DNA of 64,000 nucleotides from Bacillus sp. BP-3 (GCF_028401955.1 NZ_JAQOTJ010000014.1:1-64000), one strand, 5' to 3'; positions 47,312-56,648 are shown, counted from the stretch's first letter. Program-made: numbers and translations. The notes: generated by a model not told the origin, from the sequence alone.

Positions 47312-47340
47312 ATTTTATAGAAATTATTTCCTCATGTCAA
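47312..47340 (-). promoter_or_regulatory. metY promoter
   Basis: TTGACA (47335-47340), 17-base spacer, TAAAAT (47312-47317), placing the start just before the aptamer. Confidence 0.7.
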
Positions 47341-47480
47341 CTTTTTTCTGAATGTTCTTAAAATATTTCATTAATTACCCCATCATTTCCACCACCAGAC
47401 TTTACCGAGTAAAGAATATTCTGTAAAATTCAAGGTATGAATGACAAATCATTCACAAACCAATAGGAGGCGATACATAC

Positions 47481-47852
47481 ATGAAAGTCGGGGAAATGTT
47501 AACTTTTGAAAAATCATTTACGAGAGAAGATGTAGAGCTATTTAGTAAAATTTCTGGTGATGCCGGTGAACACCATGTCGTTCCAGATGAACATGGACGC
47601 GTAATGGTACAAGGATTACTAGTTGCAACATTACCTACGAAAATTGGCGGCGATTTAAATTTTATCGCAAGAGATGCGGAATTTACTTTCTTACGTCCAG
47701 TCTTTACCGGAGATACCGTTCGATGTGAAGTCACACTTACTCATCACGAAGAACAAGCAGATCGAGTAATTGCCGTTTCAAAGGCAGAATGCTTTAATCA
47801 AAACGGTAAAAAAGTGTTGGAAGGATCTTTTCAAGGGATTATTCGTCAATAA
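47481..47852 (+). CDS. MaoC-like hotdog-fold dehydratase
   Basis: 123 residues. (R)-specific enoyl-CoA hydratase-like: FTREDVELFSKISGDAGEHH (the family usually has D...NPxH; here the Asp is kept and His pair follows), VMVQGLLVATLPTKIGG, FLRPVFTGDTVRCEVTLT. It may hydrate enoyl-CoA or act as a thioesterase-like protein. Ribosome site TAGGAGGCG. Single gene; substrate unknown. Confidence 0.85.
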   Translation: MKVGEMLTFEKSFTREDVELFSKISGDAGEHHVVPDEHGRVMVQGLLVATLPTKIGGDLNFIARDAEFTFLRPVFTGDTVRCEVTLTHHEEQADRVIAVSKAECFNQNGKKVLEGSFQGIIRQ

Positions 47853-47854
47853 TT

Positions 47855-47926
47855 AAAGTAAAACTTCCATCAGTGGGGGATGCTTCATCCCTCACTGATA
47901 GAAAACCTGCCCCGCTTATTTTTTTA
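47855..47926 (+). repeat. R1-type dispersed repeat
   Basis: TTAAAGTAAAACTTCC, ATCAGTGGGGGATG, CATCCCTCACTGAT, AAAACCTGCCCCGC; the middle forms a hairpin that could also end the preceding gene. Confidence 0.6.
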
Positions 47927-48484
47927 CTTCTCTCTAAACCGTGAAATGAGATTTTACCACCTACCACTTTCCAGAGACACAAATAACATATATACATGAA
48001 TTTATTATATGAATAGAATGAAATAGGGCTTTAAATTTGAAAAAATACAGGAAATGTTCTATTTTAAGATAAAAAATACATTTTAAAAACCTTACTTACT
48101 ATGTAAAATGAAAGAGTTATATTTTATTCATTATGGTAACCCTGAAAATACTATTTGCAACAATGTTATACCTTATATAAATGTTTCTACATCACTTATT
48201 ATAAAGTGATCTTTTTTCTTTATAGGGATACTTTCAAAACTTAAGTTGATTGGTATATCACTGTGCCCCCTACACATTTTTCATATGAATTTCAAATAAA
48301 ATTCATATAAACCCTTTAATATTAAACACTATAGGTAATTCTCTATCTTTTGTATCAATTCTCTTCAATAAGTTCTTTATAAAAATGGAAAAAGAACTGT
48401 TATAACATTTATAAGTATAATTATTTTCGTATCAAAATCCCGAATTTTTTCATAACAGACTATAACATAAAGGAGGCATAAAAA
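47927..48484. other. 558-bp AT-rich leader upstream of ClC gene
   Basis: No gene seen. Contains a hairpin with T-run at 48191-48220 (ATCACTT/AAGTGAT) and a longer-range AGTTCTTT...AAAGAACT pair near 48370-48395. None matches the fluoride riboswitch core. Possible long leader or simply a spacer. Confidence 0.4.
48191..48220 (+). terminator. Hairpin with T-run in ClC leader
   Basis: ATCACTT, loop ATTATA, AAGTGAT, then CTTTTTTCTTT. Intrinsic-terminator shape 265 bases before the ClC start. Confidence 0.55.
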
Positions 48485-49726
48485 ATGGAAATTAGGAGAG
48501 GCATGCATTCTTTACTTATCATGTACGGTATGTTTCTAGGTGCTATAGTTGGTGCTACAGTCTGGTTATTTTTAGTTACCACAAATGCTGGAATTCATTT
48601 TATTTGGGGATATTTACCTAAAGAATTTTCATTACCACCTTATTACACAATTTGTGTAACAGTGCTTGGCGGTGTTCTTGTCGGACTGTCACAAAAGTAC
48701 TTCGGTACATGCCCGCGTTTAATGCCAGAGGTAATGGGTGAATATAAGAAAACAGGTAGGATTGAGTACCGTTTTGTGCTTCAATCTACGTTAACAGCTA
48801 TTATTGTTTTAATATTTGGTGCAAGTTTAGGACCGGAAGCAGCACTTGTTGGAATTATCGGTGGACTTTGTACGTGGGTTGGCGATCGTTTTCATTTTAC
48901 TTTAAAAGGAATGAAGGGACTAACTGAAATTGGAATTGGCGCTACTTTAAGTGTTATTTTTAATGCACCATTATTCGGTTATTTAGCTCCAAGTGAAAAT
49001 GAGAATAAACCAATTGACGAAATTTCCAAAGGAAAAAAGACTATTGTATATCTCGCTACTACTTTTGCTGGTTTTTCTGTTTATTTATTACTTAGTAAGT
49101 TTGATAATCGAGGATCTTTTATTGTTGATTTTGGGAAAGGGTCTTTTTCATTACATGAATGGCTTGCCTTTTTACCTCTGATTTGTATAGGAGCTGGTGT
49201 CGGCTATTTTTATTTCAAGGTAGAATATATATTGGAAAAAATAGTCCATCCTTTTCAAGAATATAAAGTTACATTAGGAGTTATAGGTGGCATTCTTTTA
49301 GGGATTGCAGGAACTTTACTACCCTATACAATGTTTTCAGGAGAACATCAATTAAAAGACTTAGTCCATGAGTGGACAGCATTATCATTTGGGATGCTGC
49401 TTCTTTCAGGGGTTTTAAAATTATGTGTAACGGCAGTTTGTTTAAGTACAGGTTGGCGCGGCGGACATATTTTTCCAATTGTATTTGCTGGTGCAAGTAT
49501 TGGATATGCTGTCGCTACTGTCATACCACTAGATCCAATTGCTTGTGTAGCCATTGTCACTACAGCCATTTCAAGCTATGCAGTACGAAAACCAATCGCT
49601 ATTACATTATTATTACTCATGTTCTTCCCAATTAATTTATTGATACCAATGATTGGAGCTGCAATGATTGGTAATCTATTTCCACTCCCTAACCATAATG
49701 AACAGGAAGGAATAGTACAAAGCTAA
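48485..49726 (+). CDS. ClC-family chloride channel/antiporter
   Basis: 413 residues, about 10-12 membrane helices. The selectivity signature GASLGPEAALVGIIGG (GxxGPE) is present, with the gating-type Glu in it, and GWRGGHIFPIVFAGASIG matches the second ClC motif (GxFxP region, here HIFP). No C-terminal CBS domains. The N-terminal part is short (family about 400-470). Probably moves chloride or another halide across the membrane. AAAGGAGGC 8 bases before ATG. Confidence 0.9.
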   Translation: MEIRRGMHSLLIMYGMFLGAIVGATVWLFLVTTNAGIHFIWGYLPKEFSLPPYYTICVTVLGGVLVGLSQKYFGTCPRLMPEVMGEYKKTGRIEYRFVLQSTLTAIIVLIFGASLGPEAALVGIIGGLCTWVGDRFHFTLKGMKGLTEIGIGATLSVIFNAPLFGYLAPSENENKPIDEISKGKKTIVYLATTFAGFSVYLLLSKFDNRGSFIVDFGKGSFSLHEWLAFLPLICIGAGVGYFYFKVEYILEKIVHPFQEYKVTLGVIGGILLGIAGTLLPYTMFSGEHQLKDLVHEWTALSFGMLLLSGVLKLCVTAVCLSTGWRGGHIFPIVFAGASIGYAVATVIPLDPIACVAIVTTAISSYAVRKPIAITLLLLMFFPINLLIPMIGAAMIGNLFPLPNHNEQEGIVQS

Positions 49727-49738
49727 AGTAAAAATATA

Positions 49739-49787
49739 TAAGCAATACTACCGCTATGAAAGTGTTAGTACTGCTTGTTTTGATTGA
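49739..49787 (+). terminator. Imperfect terminator after ClC gene
   Basis: AAGCAATACTACCGC / GTGTTAGTACTGCTT pair with mismatches, followed by GTTTTGATT. Confidence 0.5.
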
Positions 49788-49880
49788 ACTACTTTCTTTT
49801 TTCACTTTGTACTTCCTCATATCATTGATATAATAATTAAAAATATGGTTTTCATTCTATCACCCAAGGGGGCTTTCAAA

Positions 49881-50705
49881 ATGTCATTAAATAAAGCACT
49901 GACAATTGCTGGATCGGATACAAGCGGCGGCGCTGGTATGCAAGCAGACTTAAAAACATTCCAAGAGCTTGGTGTATACGGTATGACAGCTCTGACAACA
50001 ATCGTAACAATGGACCCGCATAACGGTTGGGCACATAACGTGTTCCCAATTCCAGCGTCTACATTAAAACCACAACTAGAAACAACAATTGAAGGTGTTG
50101 GCGTTGATGCATTAAAAACAGGTATGCTTGGCTCTGTTGAAATCATTGAGCTGGTTGCTAAAACAATTGAGAAGCATAATCTACAAAACGTAGTAATAGA
50201 CCCAGTTATGGTATGTAAGGGTGCAGATGAAGCACTTCATCCAGAAACAAATGACTGCTTACGTGACAAACTCGTTCCAAAAGCTTTAATTGTAACACCA
50301 AACTTATTTGAAGCGTATCAACTAAGCGGTGTCAAAATTAACTCACTTGAAGATATGAAGCAAGCTGCTGAAAAAATCCATGCTTTAGGAACAAAGTATG
50401 TACTTATTAAAGGCGGCAGCAAGCTAGGAACAGACAAAGCAATTGATTTATTATACGATGGAGAAACATTTGATATTTTAGAATCTGAAAAAATTGAAAC
50501 AACGTATACACATGGCGCAGGTTGTACATACGCTGCTGCAATTACAGCAGAACTAGCAAAAGGAAAACCTGTAAAAGAAGCAGTTCAAGTGGCAAAGGAA
50601 TTTATTACAGCTGCCATTCTTCATTCTTTCAAATTAAATGAATATGTAGGACCAACACATCACGGTGCATATCGTAGATTTGGCGCTGGAAAAGAACTTG
50701 TATAA
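49881..50705 (+). CDS. pdxK: Pyridoxine/HMP kinase (PdxK, ThiD-like)
   Basis: 274 residues from ATG 49881; the frame from 49845 includes the ribosome site AAGGGGG. Ribokinase-like fold: ALTIAGSDTSGGAGMQADLKTF, VIDPVMVCKGADE, and the anion hole/catalytic THGAGCTYAAAI (usual base Asp replaced by Cys, as in the Bacillus PdxK). It phosphorylates pyridoxal/pyridoxine and may accept HMP. Same neighbourhood as B. subtilis ywdB. Monocistronic. Confidence 0.92.
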   Translation: MSLNKALTIAGSDTSGGAGMQADLKTFQELGVYGMTALTTIVTMDPHNGWAHNVFPIPASTLKPQLETTIEGVGVDALKTGMLGSVEIIELVAKTIEKHNLQNVVIDPVMVCKGADEALHPETNDCLRDKLVPKALIVTPNLFEAYQLSGVKINSLEDMKQAAEKIHALGTKYVLIKGGSKLGTDKAIDLLYDGETFDILESEKIETTYTHGAGCTYAAAITAELAKGKPVKEAVQVAKEFITAAILHSFKLNEYVGPTHHGAYRRFGAGKELV

Positions 50706-50741
50706 AAAATAAAGTCGTCATTTGTGACGACTTTATTTTTT
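50705..50741. terminator. Bidirectional terminator, pdxK/cyclase
   Basis: AAAATAAAGTCGTCA, loop TTTG, TGACGACTTTATTTT. Confidence 0.9.
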
Positions 50742-51780
50742 ATGAAACACGATTTCTACCATTTCGTTTAGAAGAATACAATGCATCATCTGCAAGTTGA
50801 ATAAACTCTTGTGGTGAATCTTTATAAATTGAAGTACCTACTGAAATCGTGATATTTAAACAACTATTATTTTGCAATCGAAACACATGATTCTCTACAT
50901 CTGTTCTAATTTTTTCCCCTATATCTACAGCGAACTGTAATGTTGAATTTGGTAACAATAACGCAAATTCTTCTCCACCTTTTCGGAACACTAAATGCGG
51001 AAATGGAGAACTATTCTTCAAAATTTCTCCTACTTGCTGTAAAACTTCATCACCTGCTGGATGCCCATACTTGTCATTCACACGCTTGAAATAATCGATA
51101 TCTACCAACAATAAACAGAGCGAACTTTCATCGCTTTTCTTATCTTCAATATGTCTATTCAATTCTGTATCAAACTTACGAACATTCCCAAGTCCTGTTA
51201 ATGCATCTATCGTTGCTTGCTGTTTCATCACATGAAATAACTCGTTTGATTGCAAAACATAATGTGCACTTAAAAAAGTAATATATCCTGTCGTGATGCT
51301 AATAAGTAAGTATAGGCTTAATACAAAAACATCTTGGAAAACAAAATAAATCGCAAGCGATGAAATTGTTAAGCAATAAACATGTAACCATATCCATTTT
51401 TTCAGCATTGAAATATGAAATGTTGAAATAAGAGCACATCCAATACCCGTTAGTACAAGAACACATACAGATGGACACATTGAATAACCTGTAAACAACA
51501 AACGTGCAATTAAGAGAATGCTAGCCGATAGTAAACTTGCAATGGGCCCACCAATAATAGCAGCTAATATAACCGCAAGATATCGTAAATCTAACATTAC
51601 ACTCTCAACTTGAACACCAAACTTTATAAGCAGGGCACCTAAAGCACCCGTTACAATACCAACAAAACATTTCACTTCAAATGATAATGGCTCTTTTAAT
51701 GAAGTATTTTTTAAAAGTTGCCCCCCAACAAAAATAAAGGAAAGAATAATAGTTGTATTAATAAATAGATCGTCTAGCAT
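50740..51780 (-). CDS. Diguanylate cyclase with 5TM-LYT sensor domain
   Basis: 346 residues from ATG 51780 (MLDDLF; AGG about 10 bases upstream). Residues 1-175 hold about six helices; VMLDLRYLAVILAAIIGGPIASLLSASILLIARLLFTG is the 5TMR-LYT signature of LytS/BtsS-type sensors. Residues 185-346 are a GGDEF domain with DALTGLGNVRKF, the active site GGEEF (268-272), and no RxxD inhibition site. It should make c-di-GMP in response to a membrane signal. Closely resembles DgcK (YhcK) of B. subtilis in layout. Lies next to the CstA/DUF466 pair and a LytTR regulator. Confidence 0.92.
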   Translation of the reverse strand: MLDDLFINTTIILSFIFVGGQLLKNTSLKEPLSFEVKCFVGIVTGALGALLIKFGVQVESVMLDLRYLAVILAAIIGGPIASLLSASILLIARLLFTGYSMCPSVCVLVLTGIGCALISTFHISMLKKWIWLHVYCLTISSLAIYFVFQDVFVLSLYLLISITTGYITFLSAHYVLQSNELFHVMKQQATIDALTGLGNVRKFDTELNRHIEDKKSDESSLCLLLVDIDYFKRVNDKYGHPAGDEVLQQVGEILKNSSPFPHLVFRKGGEEFALLLPNSTLQFAVDIGEKIRTDVENHVFRLQNNSCLNITISVGTSIYKDSPQEFIQLADDALYSSKRNGRNRVS

Positions 51781-51909
51781 AAACATATACCTGGCCTTTC
51801 TACAACTTAACACTTTACAAAAAACTTGTCCCTTTCCTACTTATTATTGTATATTATATCCCTATAACTCCCAAACATTTTTTCTAGATGTTTCACGTGA
51901 AACTTTCAA

Positions 51910-51943
51910 ACAAAAAAAGAGCGAAATCTCGCCCTTTTTTCAC
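51910..51943 (-). terminator. Terminator of cstA-DUF466 unit
   Basis: AAAAAGAGCGA, short loop, TCTCGCCCTTTTT, imperfect, T-rich on the minus strand side. Confidence 0.65.
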
Positions 51944-51953
51944 TATAACCTCG

Positions 51954-52157
51954 TTAGCAACATCTCGAAATTTTCCCACCCTTTGCATTAAATCTTGCCT
52001 CTTGCGCTTCAGCAAAAAATTGTTTTCGAGATAATACTTGCTCGTTTGGATGATATTGTTTCATATGCACAACGTACTTTTCATAACTCGGCACACCAAC
52101 AAGTAAGCTAATAAATTGTTTTCGATATCTCCACATGTTAATTACTGTTTTAAGCAT
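51954..52157 (-). CDS. YbdD/YjiX family (DUF466) small protein
   Basis: 67 residues from ATG 52157 (MLKTVINMWRY). The YVVHMKQYHPNEQVLSRKQFFAEAQEARFN stretch and the Cys pair at the end (ISRCC) are the DUF466/YbdD signature. In many bacteria it is paired with CstA/BtsT transporters and helps them. Start overlaps the cstA end by 8 bases, so they are co-translated. Confidence 0.9.
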   Translation of the reverse strand: MLKTVINMWRYRKQFISLLVGVPSYEKYVVHMKQYHPNEQVLSRKQFFAEAQEARFNAKGGKISRCC

Positions 52158-54225
52158 AATGCTGTGCCTCGCTTTCATCACGTGGAACATACGCTGCTTC
52201 TTTTAAAGGCATCGCTTTATTATTTAATACTTGTATCCATATTCTAATAGACGATATTAGTACTGCAATTACAACAAGCATAAAAATTCCACAAAGCGCT
52301 GCATCAATATAATCATTAAGAATAATTTGTTTCATCTGCGCTACGTCTTTCGCTGGTGCTAATAGTTTACCTTTATCTAGTGCACCTTGGAACACTTTTG
52401 CATGAGAGAGGAATCCAATTTTCGGATTTTCATGAAATAACTTTTGATAACCCGCTGTCATTGTCACAATTAGTAACCATGTTGTCGGAATGAGCGTCAC
52501 CCAGACGTATGCCTTTTTCCCCATTTTAAACAAAACAGTCGTTCCAAGTAATAATGCAATCCCAGCTAACATTTGATTTGCAATTCCAAAGAGCGGCCAT
52601 AATGTATTAATACCGCCAAGCGGATCAACTACCCCTTGATATAAGAAATAACCCCACCCCAGTACACATATTGTCGTTGCTACAATATTTGAAAGCGTAG
52701 AATCTGTTTTTGCAAACGGTTTATAAACTTGCCCTAAAATATCTTGAATCATAAATCGACCAACTCGTGTTCCTGCATCAATTGTTGTTAAGATAAAGAG
52801 CGCTTCAAATAAAATGGCAAAATGATACCAAAATGCCATTAACGCTTTTCCACCAATAACTTGAGAGAAAATATGAGCCATCCCAATTGCAAGCGTTGGT
52901 GCCCCGCCTGTACGAGATAATATCGTTTGTTCTCCAACGTTTGCAGCTAGCTCTTTCAATTCATTTGGTGTTACAGTAAATCCCCAAGAACCAATTACTT
53001 GTGCTGCCTGTGTTACATCCGTTCCAATAAGTGCTGGCGGGCTATTAATCGCAAAATATGTACCTGGTGTTAGTACACAAGCTGCAATCATTGCCATCGC
53101 TGCAACGAATGACTCCATCAACATAGCACCGTAACCAATTGATTGGGCGTGCCCTTCTCTTTCTATCATTTTCGGAGTTGTACCAGAAGAAACAAGTGCA
53201 TGGAAACCAGAGACAGCTCCGCAAGCAATTGTAATAAATAGAAATGGGAATAAATTCCCCGAAAATACCGGACCTGTTCCATCAATAAATTTTGAAACTG
53301 CTGGCATTTGTAAATCTGGTGCAACAATGATAATACCGAGCGCTAAACCAACAATTGTTCCAATCTTTAAAAACGTACTTAAATAATCACGCGGTGCAAG
53401 TAATAGCCAAACAGGTAATGCAGAAGCAATAAATCCATAAATAATTAGCATAATGGCAATTGTTTCACCTTTAAATGTAAACATAGTCGCAAGCATTGGA
53501 TTTTCTGCTACATATTGACCCGCTACAATCGATAAAAGAAGTAAAATAATACCAATAAATGACCCTTCTCCAACACGACCTGGGCGAATATACCGCATAT
53601 ATACACCCATTAAAATAGCAATTGGAATAGTTGCTGCAATTGTAAACATTCCCCACGGACTTCCTACAAGCGCTTTTACCACAACAAGAGCTAATACCGC
53701 TAATAAAATAATCATAATACCTAAAATACCAATCATTGCAATAAAACCTGTTACAGGACCGATTTCTGCTTTAATCATTTCACCAAGTGATTTTCCGTTA
53801 CGGCGCATAGATGCGAACAAAATCACAAAATCTTGAACAGCTCCAGCTAATACAACTCCAACAATAATCCAAAGTGTTCCTGGTAAATATCCCATCTGTG
53901 CAGCAAGAATTGGCCCAACTAACGGACCAGCTCCAGCGATTGCAGCAAAATGGTGTCCAAATAAGACCCATTTATTGGTCGGAACATAATCTTTCCCATC
54001 ATTTAGAAGCTCTGCTGGCGTTTTTCGGTTGTCATCCAACTCAAAAACTTTTTTTGCAATAAATTTACTATAAAATCGATACGCAACCGCATAGACAGAA
54101 ACGGCAGCAACCAATAACCAAACTGCATTAATTGTTTCACCGCGAGATAATGCTAACACCGCAAATCCCGCTGCTCCTAAAGCCGCAATCACACCCCAAA
54201 GTAAAATAGATTTCCATGCTTTCAA
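52150..54225 (-). CDS. cstA: CstA-family carbon starvation/pyruvate transporter
   Basis: 691 residues, about 16-18 membrane helices. CstA family: KVFELDDNRKTPAELLNDGKDYVPTNKWVLFGHHFAAIAGAGPLVGPILAAQ near the start and GVVDPLGGINTLWPLFGIANQMLAG later. CstA/BtsT proteins import pyruvate or peptides; pyruvate is favoured here because an LytTR regulator and a 5TM-LYT protein lie beside it, as in BtsSR-BtsT of enterics. Followed by DUF466; preceded by the regulator gene with a 123-base gap. Confidence 0.93.
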   Translation of the reverse strand: MKAWKSILLWGVIAALGAAGFAVLALSRGETINAVWLLVAAVSVYAVAYRFYSKFIAKKVFELDDNRKTPAELLNDGKDYVPTNKWVLFGHHFAAIAGAGPLVGPILAAQMGYLPGTLWIIVGVVLAGAVQDFVILFASMRRNGKSLGEMIKAEIGPVTGFIAMIGILGIMIILLAVLALVVVKALVGSPWGMFTIAATIPIAILMGVYMRYIRPGRVGEGSFIGIILLLLSIVAGQYVAENPMLATMFTFKGETIAIMLIIYGFIASALPVWLLLAPRDYLSTFLKIGTIVGLALGIIIVAPDLQMPAVSKFIDGTGPVFSGNLFPFLFITIACGAVSGFHALVSSGTTPKMIEREGHAQSIGYGAMLMESFVAAMAMIAACVLTPGTYFAINSPPALIGTDVTQAAQVIGSWGFTVTPNELKELAANVGEQTILSRTGGAPTLAIGMAHIFSQVIGGKALMAFWYHFAILFEALFILTTIDAGTRVGRFMIQDILGQVYKPFAKTDSTLSNIVATTICVLGWGYFLYQGVVDPLGGINTLWPLFGIANQMLAGIALLLGTTVLFKMGKKAYVWVTLIPTTWLLIVTMTAGYQKLFHENPKIGFLSHAKVFQGALDKGKLLAPAKDVAQMKQIILNDYIDAALCGIFMLVVIAVLISSIRIWIQVLNNKAMPLKEAAYVPRDESEAQHYA

Positions 54226-54348
54226 ATATAATCCCCTCCTATGTTATGTCTTAGAGGGAATTGTACTAAATTTTCAAAATATTTAGAAATAATATTCCTT
54301 ATGATGAGTATTTCCTATTGTAACATGTCCAAATTCGGCCACGACCTG

Positions 54349-55065
54349 CTACAACTCAATTTTATTTCGAAGTCGTTTTACATAATTTCTGCTAACAGGA
54401 ATTGGCTGATTATCATACTTTTCTAAATATAAATTATATGTCCCGTTATAATAAGGCTTTAATTCTTTCACATAAATAACATTAATAAGATAACTTTTAT
54501 GCACACGTAAAAAATCATATGCCGCTAGCCTATTTTCTAATTCTTGTAATGTATATGTGGAAATATATCGATTATTATTTGTATAAATAGAAACGGTTTT
54601 ATTTTCTTTATTCTTGCTTATGTATACAATATCATCTGGAAGAATATATGTAATTCCTTCATGGCTCTCAATCGGAAGCTTTTGCAGTCGATTCTTCTCT
54701 TGCTTTATTTTTTCTTGCTCAATACTATGCAATAAAAATTGCAAATCTTCCTGCCCAAATGGTTGCAATAAATAATAGAAAGCGTGGAAACGAAATGATT
54801 TAATTGCATCTTTTATATCATTTCCCGTGAATATAAATTTTGTGCTTAACGTTAATTGGCGCAGCAATCCTGCAACTTCAAATCCTGTTCCATCTGGTAA
54901 ATCTGTATCTAGAAAAATAAAATCTGGCGTATGCTTTTTCGCTAATTGTAGTGATTCCATTCCCGTCTTTGCTTCAAAGCATTCCAAATTATTTACGTGT
55001 TCTGTGAAAAAATCTATTAATTGACCCCTGTCTTCTTCTCTTTCATTTACAATTAAAATTTTCAT
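54349..55065 (-). CDS. LytTR-family response regulator
   Basis: 238 residues. Receiver domain 1-120 with phosphoacceptor Asp53 in FLDTDLPDGTGFEV and FTGNDIKDAIKSFRFHAFYYLLQPF, then a LytTR DNA-binding domain (about 140-238: KTVSIYTNNNRYIST...FLRVHKSYLINVIYVKELKPYYNGTY...PVSRNYVKRLRNKI). No histidine kinase gene is next to it in the window, so it is an orphan here. It is transcribed toward cstA and probably controls it. Confidence 0.92.
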   Translation of the reverse strand: MKILIVNEREEDRGQLIDFFTEHVNNLECFEAKTGMESLQLAKKHTPDFIFLDTDLPDGTGFEVAGLLRQLTLSTKFIFTGNDIKDAIKSFRFHAFYYLLQPFGQEDLQFLLHSIEQEKIKQEKNRLQKLPIESHEGITYILPDDIVYISKNKENKTVSIYTNNNRYISTYTLQELENRLAAYDFLRVHKSYLINVIYVKELKPYYNGTYNLYLEKYDNQPIPVSRNYVKRLRNKIEL

Positions 55066-55220
55066 GTCTACCCAACCACCTAATCCTTTTGTCCATACGC
55101 CTCGTTGTATACATTCGCTTTTCTAGAAATAAACCCTTTTTACAAGCCAGTTTTCTATCAAATATATTATATTTTTGTCAGAAAACAATGAAAAGGAAGC
55201 TATATACAGCTCCCTTTTCA

Positions 55221-56420
55221 TTATACTAATTCTCGTTGTTTTGTTTCCTGACCAAGCACAAGGACAGCAAGGGTACCAATTACAATGGCCGTACAAAAGA
55301 TTGTAAAAATATAAGAGAGTGAAGCATGTGTAGCTACAAGATAACCAACTAATAATGGTCCTAAAATACCACCGATGCGTCCAAATGCTGCCGCCATACC
55401 AGCTCCTGTACCACGAATAGCGGTTGGATACTGCTCTGGCGTATACGCATATAATGCTCCCCAAGCTCCTAAATTAAAGAATGAAAGCAACATTCCTGCA
55501 ATCATTAGCGTGATTACTGAATCTGCGGCTCCAAAGAAATATGCACTACATGCCGTTCCAAGTAAATATGTGACTAACACAAACTTCCGGCCAAGACGTT
55601 CAATAAACCAAGCTGCTGTAAAATAACCTGGAAGCTGTGCAAGTGTCATAATTAACACATATTGAAAACTTTTAATTAAACTAAATCCTTTTAGCACTAA
55701 TACACTCGGAAGCCAAAGAAACATTCCATAATATGAAAATACAACACAAAACCATAAAATCCAAAGCATAATTGTCGCTCGTCTGTACTCCCCTGACCAA
55801 ACGGCCTTTATGTTTGCAAATACGGATTGCTTTTGTTTTGCTTTTTGAAATTGCGGTGAATCAGGTAAACCCCATCGTAAATATAGTGCATAAAAAGCTG
55901 GAAGTGCACTTAAAACCATCGCTGTTTGCCAACCGTATGTTGGAATAATAAAATATGAGATAAGAGCAGCAATTAACCAACCACCAGCCCAAAAGCTTTC
56001 TAACAAAACAACAATTTTACCACGTTCATGAGCTGCAACACTTTCAGATACAAGTGTTGATGCAACAGGCAACTCTCCTCCAAGACCCATTCCAATACAA
56101 AAACGAAATATAAGAAATACGGTTAATGTTGTTGATAAAGCAGTTAACCCGCTTCCAACAGAGAATAATAATAATGTAATAATAAAAACAGATTTTCGAC
56201 CGATTTTATCTGCTAATATCCCAAATACGAGCGCTCCAACTGCCATTCCAATGGAGTTAATACTACCAATCCACCCCATCTGCTGTGCACTAAGCTGCCA
56301 TTCTTTTTGCAAAGCAGCAATAATAAATGAAAGAATCCCAACATCCATTGCATCAAATAGCCAACCAAGCCCAGCAATTCCGAGAAGCTTTCGATTTGAG
56401 ATTTCCTTAATTTTCCCCAC
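55221..56420 (-). CDS. niaP: MFS transporter, NiaP (niacin) type
   Basis: 399 residues, 12 membrane helices. MFS loop ADKIGRKSVF after TM2 and RFCIGMGLGGELPVASTLVSE in TM4, typical of the NiaP/YceI niacin group of the SP-like branch. The site ACAGGTGTCTTTACAT at 56438-56453 resembles a NiaR operator, which supports niacin uptake. Ribosome site GAGGAGGG. Monocistronic. Other organic-acid transport remains possible. Confidence 0.8.
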   Translation of the reverse strand: MGKIKEISNRKLLGIAGLGWLFDAMDVGILSFIIAALQKEWQLSAQQMGWIGSINSIGMAVGALVFGILADKIGRKSVFIITLLLFSVGSGLTALSTTLTVFLIFRFCIGMGLGGELPVASTLVSESVAAHERGKIVVLLESFWAGGWLIAALISYFIIPTYGWQTAMVLSALPAFYALYLRWGLPDSPQFQKAKQKQSVFANIKAVWSGEYRRATIMLWILWFCVVFSYYGMFLWLPSVLVLKGFSLIKSFQYVLIMTLAQLPGYFTAAWFIERLGRKFVLVTYLLGTACSAYFFGAADSVITLMIAGMLLSFFNLGAWGALYAYTPEQYPTAIRGTGAGMAAAFGRIGGILGPLLVGYLVATHASLSYIFTIFCTAIVIGTLAVLVLGQETKQRELV

Positions 56421-56437
56421 TACAGGCCCTCCTCAAT

Positions 56438-56453
56438 ACAGGTGTCTTTACAT
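56438..56453 (-). promoter_or_regulatory. NiaR-like operator
   Basis: ACAGGTGTCTTTACAT is close to the NiaR-type word with TGTC..GACA-like half sites. It lies between the -10 and the ribosome site of the NiaP-like gene. Confidence 0.5.
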
Positions 56454-56471
56454 CATATTTTACATATGTAT

Positions 56472-56501
56472 ATCATAGAAGTAAAACAATTTATATGTAA
56501 A
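56472..56501 (-). promoter_or_regulatory. niaP promoter
   Basis: Minus strand TTTACA (56496-56501), 18-base spacer, TATGAT (56472-56477). Confidence 0.55.
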
Positions 56502-56613
56502 GATAATCATTGTTCATATGATTCTTATCATTTCCACAAAAAAACACCTCATACATAGGCATTTTTCAATGAGCAGCCGGATCCATACCCTTATGCCTGA
56601 AAATAAATATTTA

Positions 56614-56648
56614 AAAAAAGAAAAAAAGCAGCGATATTTCGCTACTTT
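56614..56648 (-). terminator. Terminator of tagA operon
   Basis: AAAAAGCAGCGA, loop TATT, TCGCTACTTTTT with one mismatch; overlaps the tagA stop and is followed by a T-run on the minus strand. Confidence 0.75.

Noticed and set aside
48380-48484. Fluoride riboswitch before the ClC gene
   Set aside because: The GGNGAUGG/CC and pseudoknot words of that class are absent, and the protein carries GxxGPE of general ClC members.
49845-49880. Upstream start for pdxK
   Set aside because: The added residues cover the ribosome site AAGGGGG and do not fit the ribokinase N-terminus.
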